A stretch of DNA of 64,000 nt from Ruminococcus sp. Lineage in GTDB: Bacteria > Bacillota > Clostridia > Oscillospirales > Ruminococcaceae. A model generated the notes under the pieces. It was not told the DNA's origin. It saw nothing but the letters and a program-made list of their open reading frames with translations, and ran no database searches. The DNA is taken from assembly GCA_031262835.1 (NCBI GenBank), contig JAISGY010000044.1, positions 1 to 64,000 on the forward strand, written 5' to 3'. Shown here piece after piece: positions 17,018 to 25,117 of the stretch (its first letter is position 1; the number at the start of each line of letters is the position of its first letter). The translations under genes were made by a program, and so were the position numbers.

Positions 17018-17025
17018 TTTTTAGC

Positions 17026-17433
17026 TCACCAACCCGTTCTTTTCATTGAGGCAACCGTCCCGGCATAGCCCCATTCGGTGCTTCTGCGCTTTCCGGTTTT
17101 GCGCGGTTTCTTGACTGCAATCCCGGTAACAACGCCCTTGCCGTCCGTGAACGCCGCGACAGCAGCGGTTATCGCCGCGATGACGCTTTGCGGTATACCC
17201 GAAGTGTCTGCCTGCACCGAAGTTTCGGACTGCGAAGTCTGTGTCGAAGTCGGAGAGTCCGCTGTCTGCGTCTGTCCCGGCTTTTGCTTGTCTTGTTTAT
17301 TTTTATTAACAGCGGTGAAAATTTTCCCGTACGTCCAGACGACTGCAATAAGTATGATGAGTGCCGCAAATACTATGACAAGCCCCGTCAGAACAACGGT
17401 AAAAACCTCGCCCCACGTTAAAAGCATATCCAT
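17026..17433 (-). CDS. oadG: OadG-like gamma subunit of the decarboxylase
   Basis: A 135-residue small subunit: one membrane helix (EVFTVVLTGLVIVFAALIIL), then a Thr/Ser/Gln-rich linker, then a helix with IAAITAAVAAFTDGK, typical of OadG/MmdD. In the family it anchors the complex and helps bind the alpha subunit and a zinc ion. The ATG at 17433 follows GAGGTATATAT; the upstream ATG at 17463 has no ribosome site. No convincing promoter was found upstream. It precedes oadB in the same operon. Confidence 0.85.
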   Translation of the reverse strand: MDMLLTWGEVFTVVLTGLVIVFAALIILIAVVWTYGKIFTAVNKNKQDKQKPGQTQTADSPTSTQTSQSETSVQADTSGIPQSVIAAITAAVAAFTDGKGVVTGIAVKKPRKTGKRRSTEWGYAGTVASMKRTGW

Positions 17434-17532
17434 ATATATACCTCGAATTTTTTCAAAAATCAAATTTAGTATAACATATTTCGAGTTTTAATTATAGTGG
17501 ATTTAATAAATTTTTAATGGACAATTTGTGAA

Positions 17533-17560
17533 AACCCGCGTAAATTTCTTTACGCGGGTT
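17533..17560 (-). terminator. Intrinsic terminator after the dynamin operon
   Basis: A perfect 12-bp stem (AACCCGCGTAAA 17533-17544 with TTTACGCGGGTT 17549-17560) and a 4-base loop; on the minus strand TTTT follows. It closes the three-gene operon. Confidence 0.85.
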
Positions 17561-17566
17561 GATGAG

Positions 17567-19372
17567 TTATTTCACTTTGTACTTTGCGAGGATTACCGAA
17601 GCACTCTCTAAAATCTGCGCGGCGTTTGCAAGATGACGCTTTAGGGCAGGGGATTCGGCTTCGGAGGAAATCCCGGTGCGCGCTTGTTCAACCGCATCGC
17701 GCCCGGCTTCCGATTGGGCAGTGTAGACGGCATCAATCGTCTTGAGCGCGGAAGCCTCCATAAGGTCGTATGCCTTCTTAAGGTCCTTAACGACATTGTT
17801 TCGTATGTCGTCATAGTTTTCGAGCACCGCGTCGATGGTGTCGGTGCGCCCGCGTTTTTTGAGCATCGACCTAAACTGGGTAACCGTCCCGGCGGGGAAA
17901 CCGTCGTAGGGCGGATTATCCTTTGACTCGCGCGCGGCAGTCATAACCGTGTCGGCGACAACCATTCCCATCTCGCCCGTAAGTTCCTTTTGAAGGCGGT
18001 TTGAGTCGAGCCCCAACCCCCCCGCGAGGTCTGCAATACCGAGCTTTCGGGAGAGGTCTTCGCCTATGGTGCGGTTCATCTTGTCGAGGGTGCCTTTGTG
18101 TACCTCAATGCATTTGCGGTACGCCTCGCCGACCTTGTCAACGAGGAAAGAATAGAAATATTTGTCAATATCTTCGGTGTCCGAATCAATTCTTGCCTTA
18201 ACAATATCTTCGCGGAAATGCGCGAAAAACTCGTAAATCCACTGTTCCGCTTGTTGAAGCATCTCCGTTACCGAGAGATGAATCTTGGGCTTTTGAATGT
18301 CAAGCGCGTTTTTGAGATTGTCAATCTCTTCGTCAAGCATTACCGCAAGTTCGTCAAGCTTTTTCTTCGACATCTCCGACATACTTTGAATCATGCTGAT
18401 TCTTGCAAGCGCGTCGTCAACCATCAGTGACAGCATTGCGATAATCCGTCCGGCTTTAATTGTGTCTTTCTGAACAATTACCTCCCGCCGGAGAGCCATC
18501 TCGAAGCGGAGGAATTCATTCTCGTAAAAATCTTGGAATCCCTTAATATCGGGACGGTTGAGCCCGATTTTGCGTCGGTATTCGTCAATCCCGGAAACGC
18601 CGTAAACAAGGGCGTTAGGGATAATTGCCTGACAGCGTTCCGTAATCCGCCCGATAATCTTTTGTATATCCTCCATGGTGTTCATTGCGTCAATCATATT
18701 GACAAGCACAAAGAATTTGGTAAATTCCTGCGGGCGGATATACGAAGCAAGAAAACTCTGTTCGGACTCGGACATAGGGGTAAGAGCAGAGGCAATATAA
18801 ACTATTGCGTCGGCGTTAACAAGGTAGTCCTGTACCTGCTTATCAAGCCTGTCAAGGTCGGAAAGCCCCGGTGTATCGACAACTTGGATTTCCTTAAGAA
18901 GCTCAGCATCACCCCTTATGTCAATATGGTCAATGTCGTCCGAAAAAGCCTTCGAGAGACGTTCAAGCCGTTCGCGAACGAGGTCTTCCGGGGTAAGGGG
19001 GATACGCTGACCGCTTTTTAGGACGGCTTCGGCGGTGTTGTAGTCGCCGTACGATATACAGTTGATGGTAAATGTCTCCGGCGCAACGTTGACAGGGGTC
19101 ATATCCTTCCCCAAGAGCGCGTTGATGACGGTGGATTTTCCGCGCTTGAAGTCGCCGATAACAACGAGAGAGAAGGGCTCTGTCCGACGGGCGGTTATTG
19201 CTCTGTCCCAGTCGGTAAGCCGCCCGGAAAGCTCGGTTCCGAGAGCATTTTTAACGGCTGCGTTTGATATTAATTTTTTTATCTCACCCGCGACAAATTC
19301 AATATCGTTTAAAACGGTGTCGGACGGGGCGTTTTCTTTTACGGCGGGGTTTTGTAATGTTAATTCGCTCAT
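17567..19372 (-). CDS. Dynamin-family GTPase, operon gene 3
   Basis: A 601-residue bacterial dynamin-like protein. The N-terminal GTPase domain shows the P-loop GDFKRGKST (73-81), a G2 Thr region (PETFTINCI) and G3 DTPGLSD (166-172), with NMID likely at G4. A long helical stalk follows (about 300-590), including MIQSMSEMSKKKLDELAVMLDEEID. No membrane-spanning paddle is evident, unlike the partner at 20351-22399. In the family, such proteins polymerise on membranes and remodel them on GTP hydrolysis; pairs acting as heteromers are common in bacteria. AAGGGGG lies about 10 bases before the ATG. It directly follows the M48-like gene. Confidence 0.9.
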   Translation of the reverse strand: MSELTLQNPAVKENAPSDTVLNDIEFVAGEIKKLISNAAVKNALGTELSGRLTDWDRAITARRTEPFSLVVIGDFKRGKSTVINALLGKDMTPVNVAPETFTINCISYGDYNTAEAVLKSGQRIPLTPEDLVRERLERLSKAFSDDIDHIDIRGDAELLKEIQVVDTPGLSDLDRLDKQVQDYLVNADAIVYIASALTPMSESEQSFLASYIRPQEFTKFFVLVNMIDAMNTMEDIQKIIGRITERCQAIIPNALVYGVSGIDEYRRKIGLNRPDIKGFQDFYENEFLRFEMALRREVIVQKDTIKAGRIIAMLSLMVDDALARISMIQSMSEMSKKKLDELAVMLDEEIDNLKNALDIQKPKIHLSVTEMLQQAEQWIYEFFAHFREDIVKARIDSDTEDIDKYFYSFLVDKVGEAYRKCIEVHKGTLDKMNRTIGEDLSRKLGIADLAGGLGLDSNRLQKELTGEMGMVVADTVMTAARESKDNPPYDGFPAGTVTQFRSMLKKRGRTDTIDAVLENYDDIRNNVVKDLKKAYDLMEASALKTIDAVYTAQSEAGRDAVEQARTGISSEAESPALKRHLANAAQILESASVILAKYKVK

Positions 19373-20335
19373 CTATTTTACGCCCCCTTCCGAAATTATG
19401 ACACAACGCACCTCCATGGCTTGCTTGTTAACAAGGTGCGAAACGGTCGGATGTGCGTCGGTGCGGCGGTTGTATAAAACTTCGCAGTTAATAAATTCAA
19501 GACCGCAGCAGAGTCTTCTGTAAAGGTCGGAGCAGGATGAATCGAGCGAAATACTCCTTGCAGGGGTAAAATGTATCTTCTCGTAACCGTCAATAACGCT
19601 GTCCTCGGTAAGGTTTTCGGGCTTGTAAATCCCGGTAAGCCCGATGGAAATAGCCCTAAGCGCAACCTTAAGGTAGTCGGACGGATCGTCGAGGGAAATT
19701 ATCCCCGCCCTGTCGCAGGTTATATCCGAAAGGCGGTACCACCCTGAAAGCGCGGTTTTGATGTTTGTGTCGGTAAGGGTCTCGCGCCTGTCGCTGTCTG
19801 TCCCGGTAAGCCCGTAAAAGGAGGCGGCGGACTTATAGAGGCAGTGTGCGTTCTGAATACGCCCGCATTCGCGCCCGATAAGGAACTTTAGGAGCTTTTC
19901 GTCCCCGCATTCCGCAAGCCCGGAGGAGATAACTATACAGGCTTCGGCAATGTTTTCGCCCTCAAGTGAATAGATAATATTATTAGATGTCGCAAGGACA
20001 AAAACCATCGGAAGCACCATATTAAGGCGTTCCGCGCATTTAACGGAAATTTCATAAACGGCTGCGAATTTAAGCGAACCCGCCTTAGCGGAACTCCCGA
20101 AAGCCATTCGATAGGTTTCGGCAATGTAGGGGAAAACAGGCTTCAAGACCTTTGTCATACCGAACATACCGCCGAGTTTTTGTCTGTAGTCGGTGTCGCC
20201 GTCGAAAGCGTAGTCAAGCTTCCCGCCGATAAGGTGTGAGTCGGATTTTAAGGCGTGGGCTTTTGAACGTGCCGAAACATAATGGTAAAAATTGGTATCT
20301 ATATCAAACAGAGGGTTAGTACGAGTTTCAATCAA
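19373..20335 (-). CDS. M48-fold protein with lost zinc site (pseudo-metallopeptidase)
   Basis: A 320-residue protein whose middle matches M48 peptidases (HtpX/Ste24-like soluble members) position by position: VISSGLAECGDEKLLKFLIG before the active-site helix, and GWYRLSDITCDRAGIISLDDP where active members have the WSRAAE-x-SADRAGLL block. The active-site helix reads RECGR (155-159) instead of HExxH, so both zinc-binding His are Arg, and the third ligand Glu is Asp (204). It is therefore predicted to be non-catalytic. No membrane segment or signal peptide. The start is TTG behind GGGAGGG. It lies 15 bases after one dynamin gene and abuts the other, so it probably works with them. Confidence 0.8.
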   Translation of the reverse strand: MIETRTNPLFDIDTNFYHYVSARSKAHALKSDSHLIGGKLDYAFDGDTDYRQKLGGMFGMTKVLKPVFPYIAETYRMAFGSSAKAGSLKFAAVYEISVKCAERLNMVLPMVFVLATSNNIIYSLEGENIAEACIVISSGLAECGDEKLLKFLIGRECGRIQNAHCLYKSAASFYGLTGTDSDRRETLTDTNIKTALSGWYRLSDITCDRAGIISLDDPSDYLKVALRAISIGLTGIYKPENLTEDSVIDGYEKIHFTPARSISLDSSCSDLYRRLCCGLEFINCEVLYNRRTDAHPTVSHLVNKQAMEVRCVIISEGGVK

Positions 20336-20350
20336 AGTTAATACCCTCCC

Positions 20351-22399
20351 TTATTCCATATCGTTTGACAGCTGTTTGTGAAGATTATAACTCTCCGCAA
20401 GCAAGCTTCCGATATATTCAGCCATATTGCCGAGGCGGTTGCGCTCGGCGTCGGATAATTCTTTCCGATGTTCCTTCATCTCGTTGAGACGGTCTAAGGT
20501 CGTTTGTGTATCCGCAAGGATTGCTTCGGTTTCCTTTTCAATCTTCGTTTTTAAGCCTTCAAAGGAAGCGTAAACCTGCTGACGAACGGTTTCAGAGAAG
20601 TCGGAGTTAATCTTCATCTCCTTAAACTGTTTGTGAACGGCAATCTTGAGGTTTTGTTTGAATTTTTCAATCCGCTCTTCTGAAAGGAATTTTTCAACGG
20701 AGAATTTTCCCGCGAACGCACCGGTAAGCCCTGCAAGTGCAAGGATAGTGAGGGTAACTGGTCCTCCCACAAATCCTAAAACCCCGGCAAGAACAAATCC
20801 CGTTACAGCAACCGCGCCGCTCGATAAAAGCCCCGAAGCACCGCCAAGCAGCGCGCCCTTAACGCCCGCCTCGCGCATACCGATAAAGAGTCCGCCTGTG
20901 CCTATTGTCCCGAGCACAACGCTTATAACCGAGTCAACAGCACCCCCTGCACGTCTTCCGCGGTTGGCGGAAAGGGAGAACATCTCCTGTATGCGGTTAA
21001 CGGAGGCGAAGAATTCGTTCTCGAAGCCTTGCAGTCTTGACGCTTCGTCCGAGAGAGCAATGTTAATTTCATTCTGAATCTGTTCGCAGATGAGTTGGGC
21101 TTTGTTTTCAATGTTGTCGCGGATTTTGTCGGTAATCCGCATATGTACCTTTTTAAGGTTATCCTTCTTAAGGTCCTCCGCCGACATCATGAACCCGTCA
21201 ACAACGTCCATAGCGGTATCTTCAATCTGCTGCCAATAGCTCTCAAGGATTGGTTTTAACCCGCCGTATACATTCGCCGCGGCGTCGTTAATCTTAACGA
21301 ATTCGAGACGCTTTTTGGTGCGTATTTCGTCAATCTCGGCGGTAGCATCGCGATATTTGTCCATGAACTCGTCGGTCGCCATCATCAGCGCGTTTTCACG
21401 CAGGAGAATTATATTAAGAATCTCCGAGCCGGAACTGATAATCTTGTTTGCCAAAATCTGCAAGGCGATCGAGCCGCGCTCAACGGTTAACATATGTTCA
21501 AGTGCCTGTTCAAACTGCGGGAAGTTACTCTCCGCAAGGGAAACCTCGTCGCCCTGTTCCTTAGCGGTGAGGGCTTTTTTCGCATATACCCCGAAGACAC
21601 GCGGAGTGCCTATCTTGCGTTTATAAACGGCGAATTCCTTGCTCTGTTCGCCCATGACCTGTTTCGCCTTCTCCATGACGTAACTTTCAATACGCCGGCG
21701 GACAGTCTCGACAATCCGCTCTTCGTCCTCTTTCGAGAAGGTTCCGAAACAGTTAACGGCAAAGATAATACGCCCGAGGTCAGATGTCAGCATCTTGTTT
21801 TCAAGGAATTCTTTCTCGAACTGTGAGAAAGGACTGTTCGCGGAAATAACGAAAACAGCCGCATCAATCTCCGGCAGAATCGACAAAGTTACATTCGTCA
21901 TCTGTTCGTCGTCGTTAAGCCCCGGTGTGTCTATAATATCGACGTTGTTTTTACAAAACGCCGTGTCATAGTAGACGGTAGCCTGCTTCACGCTTTCGGC
22001 GGTTCGCTCCGACTCGAAGGTTAGCTTTGTAACGTAGTCCGAAAGCTTCTCAACCGGAACTCTAACCTGTGAGCCGTCCTTAAATTCGACGATAACGTAA
22101 GGGTCGCTTGAATATGTAATGCGGTTTAGGGCAGCGGTTGCGGGTAAAACATCGGAGGGCAGCACATCTTCGCCTAAGATAGCGTTGATGATGGTGCTCT
22201 TTCCACGCTTAAATTCCCCGACAACGGCAACCTCAAAATGTTCCTTAACGGCTTTTTCAAGCGTATCGGTAATCGACTCCGCCGTCTTTTCAAGCGCAAG
22301 GCTGTCGGCGAATTCCCGAAGCTTTTTAAGCTCTTCAACTATATCGGCAACTGTAGACTTATACGCCGAATAGCTTCCGTACTGTATTGTTTGCTCCAT
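20351..22399 (-). CDS. Dynamin-family GTPase with membrane segment, operon gene 1
   Basis: A 682-residue bacterial dynamin-like protein. GTPase motifs: P-loop GEFKRGKST (61-69), G3 DTPGLNDDE (157 onward), NCFG at the G4 position. A helical stalk follows, then a Gly/Ala/Val-rich hydrophobic stretch at about residues 485-565 (VISVVLGTIGTGGLFIG and following), the likely membrane paddle, then a coiled-coil tail. It is first in the operon, ahead of the M48-like protein and the second dynamin. The ATG lacks a close Shine-Dalgarno; GGGGAG further upstream can pair with CTCCCC, so translation may be controlled by leader folding. Confidence 0.91.
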   Translation of the reverse strand: MEQTIQYGSYSAYKSTVADIVEELKKLREFADSLALEKTAESITDTLEKAVKEHFEVAVVGEFKRGKSTIINAILGEDVLPSDVLPATAALNRITYSSDPYVIVEFKDGSQVRVPVEKLSDYVTKLTFESERTAESVKQATVYYDTAFCKNNVDIIDTPGLNDDEQMTNVTLSILPEIDAAVFVISANSPFSQFEKEFLENKMLTSDLGRIIFAVNCFGTFSKEDEERIVETVRRRIESYVMEKAKQVMGEQSKEFAVYKRKIGTPRVFGVYAKKALTAKEQGDEVSLAESNFPQFEQALEHMLTVERGSIALQILANKIISSGSEILNIILLRENALMMATDEFMDKYRDATAEIDEIRTKKRLEFVKINDAAANVYGGLKPILESYWQQIEDTAMDVVDGFMMSAEDLKKDNLKKVHMRITDKIRDNIENKAQLICEQIQNEINIALSDEASRLQGFENEFFASVNRIQEMFSLSANRGRRAGGAVDSVISVVLGTIGTGGLFIGMREAGVKGALLGGASGLLSSGAVAVTGFVLAGVLGFVGGPVTLTILALAGLTGAFAGKFSVEKFLSEERIEKFKQNLKIAVHKQFKEMKINSDFSETVRQQVYASFEGLKTKIEKETEAILADTQTTLDRLNEMKEHRKELSDAERNRLGNMAEYIGSLLAESYNLHKQLSNDME

Positions 22400-22409
22400 A
22401 GGTGGTAAT

Positions 22410-22435
22410 GGGGAGTTATACCGATTTGTCTCCCC
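22410..22435 (-). promoter_or_regulatory. Leader hairpin of the dynamin operon
   Basis: GGGGAG (22410-22415) and CTCCCC (22430-22435) pair within the leader, between the promoter and the ATG at 22399. On the mRNA the purine-rich strand GGGGAGACA is the only Shine-Dalgarno-like sequence and is held in this stem. No known riboswitch consensus was recognised. Confidence 0.45.
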
Positions 22436-22493
22436 GGTCCCCCTTTCCCCATAGATATTTTCATGGGAAGGCTGAAATAATTCTATAAATTAC

Positions 22494-22522
22494 ATTATAC
22501 CAAATTTTCAGTAAAAAGTCAA
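22494..22522 (-). promoter_or_regulatory. Sigma-A-type promoter for the dynamin/M48-like/dynamin operon
   Basis: TTGACT (22517-22522), 17-base spacer, TATAAT (22494-22499). The leader is about 87 bases. A consensus match of this quality suggests expression in growing cells. Confidence 0.85.
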
Positions 22523-22534
22523 CCGCTAAAACGT

Positions 22535-23512
22535 TTATTTTGTATTTATTTTTGCGGTTATTTCATCCATTATTTCCATTATACGGAGCGTATCCGCAAG
22601 CGGGATAATTTCGCTTTCAAGCAAGCCGGCGTTCATGCACTTTTGCGCTTCCATAACTTCGTATTCGTAACCGTTGCAAAGATGGGGTTCGGAGAATTCT
22701 TCGACAAAATTCCCCCATTTGTCATATAGTTTGAAGGAATGTCCGTACCAGAAATCGGGCTCGGTAACAATTCGTCCCTCTGTCCCGACGATAACAGCTC
22801 TGTTGTCGTCTTCAATGTCGAATCCGACAACGCTCGAAGTATAGGCATTGCCGTAGTCGAAGACGATAACTTCGTCCCTGTCAACGCCGGTTTCGCCGAT
22901 ATATCCGCGTGAATAGAGGTCCTTGTAATCGTAACCCAAGAAGCCGGTGAGGAAGGTTACGGAATAAACACCGAGGTCAAGGAGGGTTCCGCCGCCGAGA
23001 GCCTTGTTAAAGAAGCGGTTTTGGGGGTCGTACATCTGCGCCTTTGAGATATCTACACGAATCGTCTTTATCTCGCCGATTTTCCCCGCCTTAACGAGCT
23101 CGACTGCCTTGCGGTAATAGGGCAGGCACCTCATCCACATTGCTTCCATGAAGAAGAGCTTCTTTTCGCGGGCAATCTGTATAAGCTCCGCAGTTTCGGG
23201 AGCGGTTACGGTTAAACTCTTTTCACAGAGGACATTTTTTCCATGCTCAAAACAGAGCTTAACGTTATCAAAATGTATTGAAGTAGGGGACGCAACATAG
23301 ATAATGTCAATGTCGGGGTCGGCGGCAAGCTCTTCGTAGGAGCCGTAAAAACTTTTCGCGCCATACCTTTTCCCGAAGGTTTCAGCCTTTTCAATACCCC
23401 TCGAAGCGACAGCGGTAAGCTCCGCATCCGCCACAGAATTTATCGCGTCGGCAAGGCGTTCGGCTATCCAACCTGTTGCCATAATACCCCATTTAGTTAT
23501 TTTTTCGGACAT
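22535..23512 (-). CDS. Gfo/Idh/MocA family oxidoreductase
   Basis: A 325-residue NAD(P)-dependent dehydrogenase, cytosolic, acting on a sugar, inositol or related polyol. N-terminal Rossmann fold with WGIMATGWIAERLADAI as the dinucleotide loop; the conserved Lys is in HGKNVLCEKSLTV (EKP in most members, EKS here). GGGTLLDLGVYSVTFLTGFLG marks the C-terminal catalytic alpha/beta domain. CAGGAGGACTTCTC precedes the ATG. Own promoter, divergent from the gerA operon; substrate unknown. Confidence 0.92.
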   Translation of the reverse strand: MSEKITKWGIMATGWIAERLADAINSVADAELTAVASRGIEKAETFGKRYGAKSFYGSYEELAADPDIDIIYVASPTSIHFDNVKLCFEHGKNVLCEKSLTVTAPETAELIQIAREKKLFFMEAMWMRCLPYYRKAVELVKAGKIGEIKTIRVDISKAQMYDPQNRFFNKALGGGTLLDLGVYSVTFLTGFLGYDYKDLYSRGYIGETGVDRDEVIVFDYGNAYTSSVVGFDIEDDNRAVIVGTEGRIVTEPDFWYGHSFKLYDKWGNFVEEFSEPHLCNGYEYEVMEAQKCMNAGLLESEIIPLADTLRIMEIMDEITAKINTK

Positions 23513-23540
23513 GAGAAGTCCTCCTGAATTTTTTTAGTTA

Positions 23541-23569
23541 ATTATAACATAATAAAATAGAAAATACAA
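23541..23569 (-). promoter_or_regulatory. Sigma-A-type promoter for the Gfo/Idh/MocA gene
   Basis: TTGTAT (23564-23569), 17-base spacer, TATAAT (23541-23546) on the minus strand. Confidence 0.8.
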
Positions 23570-23608
23570 GGCTTAAATTATTAAATTTATACTAATGCGG
23601 GTAAAATT

Positions 23609-25117
23609 ATGATTCCGAAGACGCCCTTTGATAAGCCGAATTCAAGCGACTACAAGGATTATCCGCTTGTCTCCGATTTAGCCGAAAATATCGACAATGT
23701 AAAGAATATAATGTCGCAAAGCTCCGACCTGCTTGTGAATGAATTTACTGTCGGGAACACAAAGCTTGTGCTGTTATGTTTAGAGGGTATGGTTTCAACG
23801 GGCACGCTCGCCGATATGATACTCTACCCCATGACGACAATTACCCTTACGCCGGGTGAAAAGCCGGACAGTGTCACCATATATAACCACATCAAGGACA
23901 ATATGCTCCTCGGTATCGACAGGCTTGTTACCGCGAAGATTTCTGACGTAATTAAGAGACTAATGGCGGGATTTGCGGTTATAATGGTTGACGGGATTGC
24001 GTCGGCGTTCTGCTACGGGGCGCAGGGGTATAACACACGCGGTGTGGGTGAGCCGTCCTCCGAGGGGAATCTTCGCGGTTCACGCGAGGGGTTTGTCGAA
24101 ACGGTGCGTACGAATATGTCGATGATACGCCGTCGGATAAAGTCGCCGCTTCTTAAATTCGACCTCTTTCAGGTATCGACGAAATCGAACAACGACGTTG
24201 TAATGTGTTACATGACTGACAGAGTCCCGAAAAAGCTTCTTGCGGATATTAAGCGAAAACTCCTTGGTATGCAGATGGAGTCGGTTATCGAGAGCGGTTA
24301 CGTCGAGCCGTATCTTAACGAGACGAAGCTTTCGGTCTTTTCCGGCGTGTCGGTAACTGAACGTCCCGACGTCTTTACCGCAAAGCTGCTCGAAGGGAAA
24401 ATCGGTGTTTTAATAGACGGAACACCATTTTCAATCGTCCTGCCCTTCCTTTTTATAGAAAATTTCCAGACAATAGACGACTATACCTCCCGCCCGTTTT
24501 ACACCACCCTCGTAAAGCTTATAAGATACCTTTCGTTTTTTATCTCAATCTTCCTGCCCGCCCTCTATGTTGCCGTAATTAACTTCCACCCCGAACTCTT
24601 TAACCATACGCTGCTTGTAACCCTTGCGGAGGCGGAGGAACAGTCCGCGTTCCCGCTTGCAATTGAAGCGATAATAATTCTGCTTGCTTATGAAATTATC
24701 CGCGAATCAAGTCTACGCCTACCCAAAAGCATCGGCGGGGGAGTTTCGATAATCGGCGGGCTTATAATAGGCGACACAGCCGTCTCCGCCGGGATAATAT
24801 CGAACCCGATACTGCTTGTTTGCGCGATTGCGGTTATTGCGTCCTTCCTTATCCCGAATCTCTATCAGCCCGTCGCGTTCCTTCGGATTATTGCGGTTAT
24901 TGCCGGAGGGGTCGCGGGGCTCTATGGCATAGCACTCTTCGCGGCGGTTCTGCTTATTAATATATGTTCCCTCGAAAGCTACGGCGCGCCCGTAACCGCG
25001 CCCGTTTCACCCTTCACGGCACGTTCAATGCGCGACGTTTTAACAAGGATAAGCATGAAGAGCATGGTCAAGGATAAAATCACTATCGAAAAACTCAACG
25101 GGGTTAATATGAAATGA
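23609..25117 (+). CDS. gerAA: Spore germination protein GerAA-type subunit
   Basis: A 502-residue GerA-family A subunit. The A subunit of Ger receptors forms, with B and C, the nutrient sensor and ion channel in the spore inner membrane. The first 300 residues are the hydrophilic domain (VNEFTVGNTKLVLLCLEGMVSTG, then SVTIYNHIKDNMLLGIDRL), followed by about five membrane helices and a basic C-terminal tail. Family hallmarks PFSIVLPFLFIENFQTIDDYTSRPF and RESSLRLPKSIGGGVSIIGG are present. GCGGGT precedes the ATG. It overlaps the gerAB start by 4 bases. Confidence 0.93.
   Translation: MIPKTPFDKPNSSDYKDYPLVSDLAENIDNVKNIMSQSSDLLVNEFTVGNTKLVLLCLEGMVSTGTLADMILYPMTTITLTPGEKPDSVTIYNHIKDNMLLGIDRLVTAKISDVIKRLMAGFAVIMVDGIASAFCYGAQGYNTRGVGEPSSEGNLRGSREGFVETVRTNMSMIRRRIKSPLLKFDLFQVSTKSNNDVVMCYMTDRVPKKLLADIKRKLLGMQMESVIESGYVEPYLNETKLSVFSGVSVTERPDVFTAKLLEGKIGVLIDGTPFSIVLPFLFIENFQTIDDYTSRPFYTTLVKLIRYLSFFISIFLPALYVAVINFHPELFNHTLLVTLAEAEEQSAFPLAIEAIIILLAYEIIRESSLRLPKSIGGGVSIIGGLIIGDTAVSAGIISNPILLVCAIAVIASFLIPNLYQPVAFLRIIAVIAGGVAGLYGIALFAAVLLINICSLESYGAPVTAPVSPFTARSMRDVLTRISMKSMVKDKITIEKLNGVNMK

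Noticed and set aside
17567-22399. A mobile element or prophage carrying the dynamin genes
   Set aside because: No integrase, transposase, terminal repeats or tRNA target were seen and the codon style matches the neighbours.
22400-22490. Riboswitch (fluoride, guanidine or similar) ahead of the dynamin operon
   Set aside because: The G/C-rich leader folds into a simple hairpin, but no conserved aptamer core was recognised on either strand.
23570-23608. Sporulation sigma-G promoter for the gerA operon
   Set aside because: A TATACTA-like sequence exists before the start, but a fitting -35 was not found and the spacing to the ribosome site is too short.
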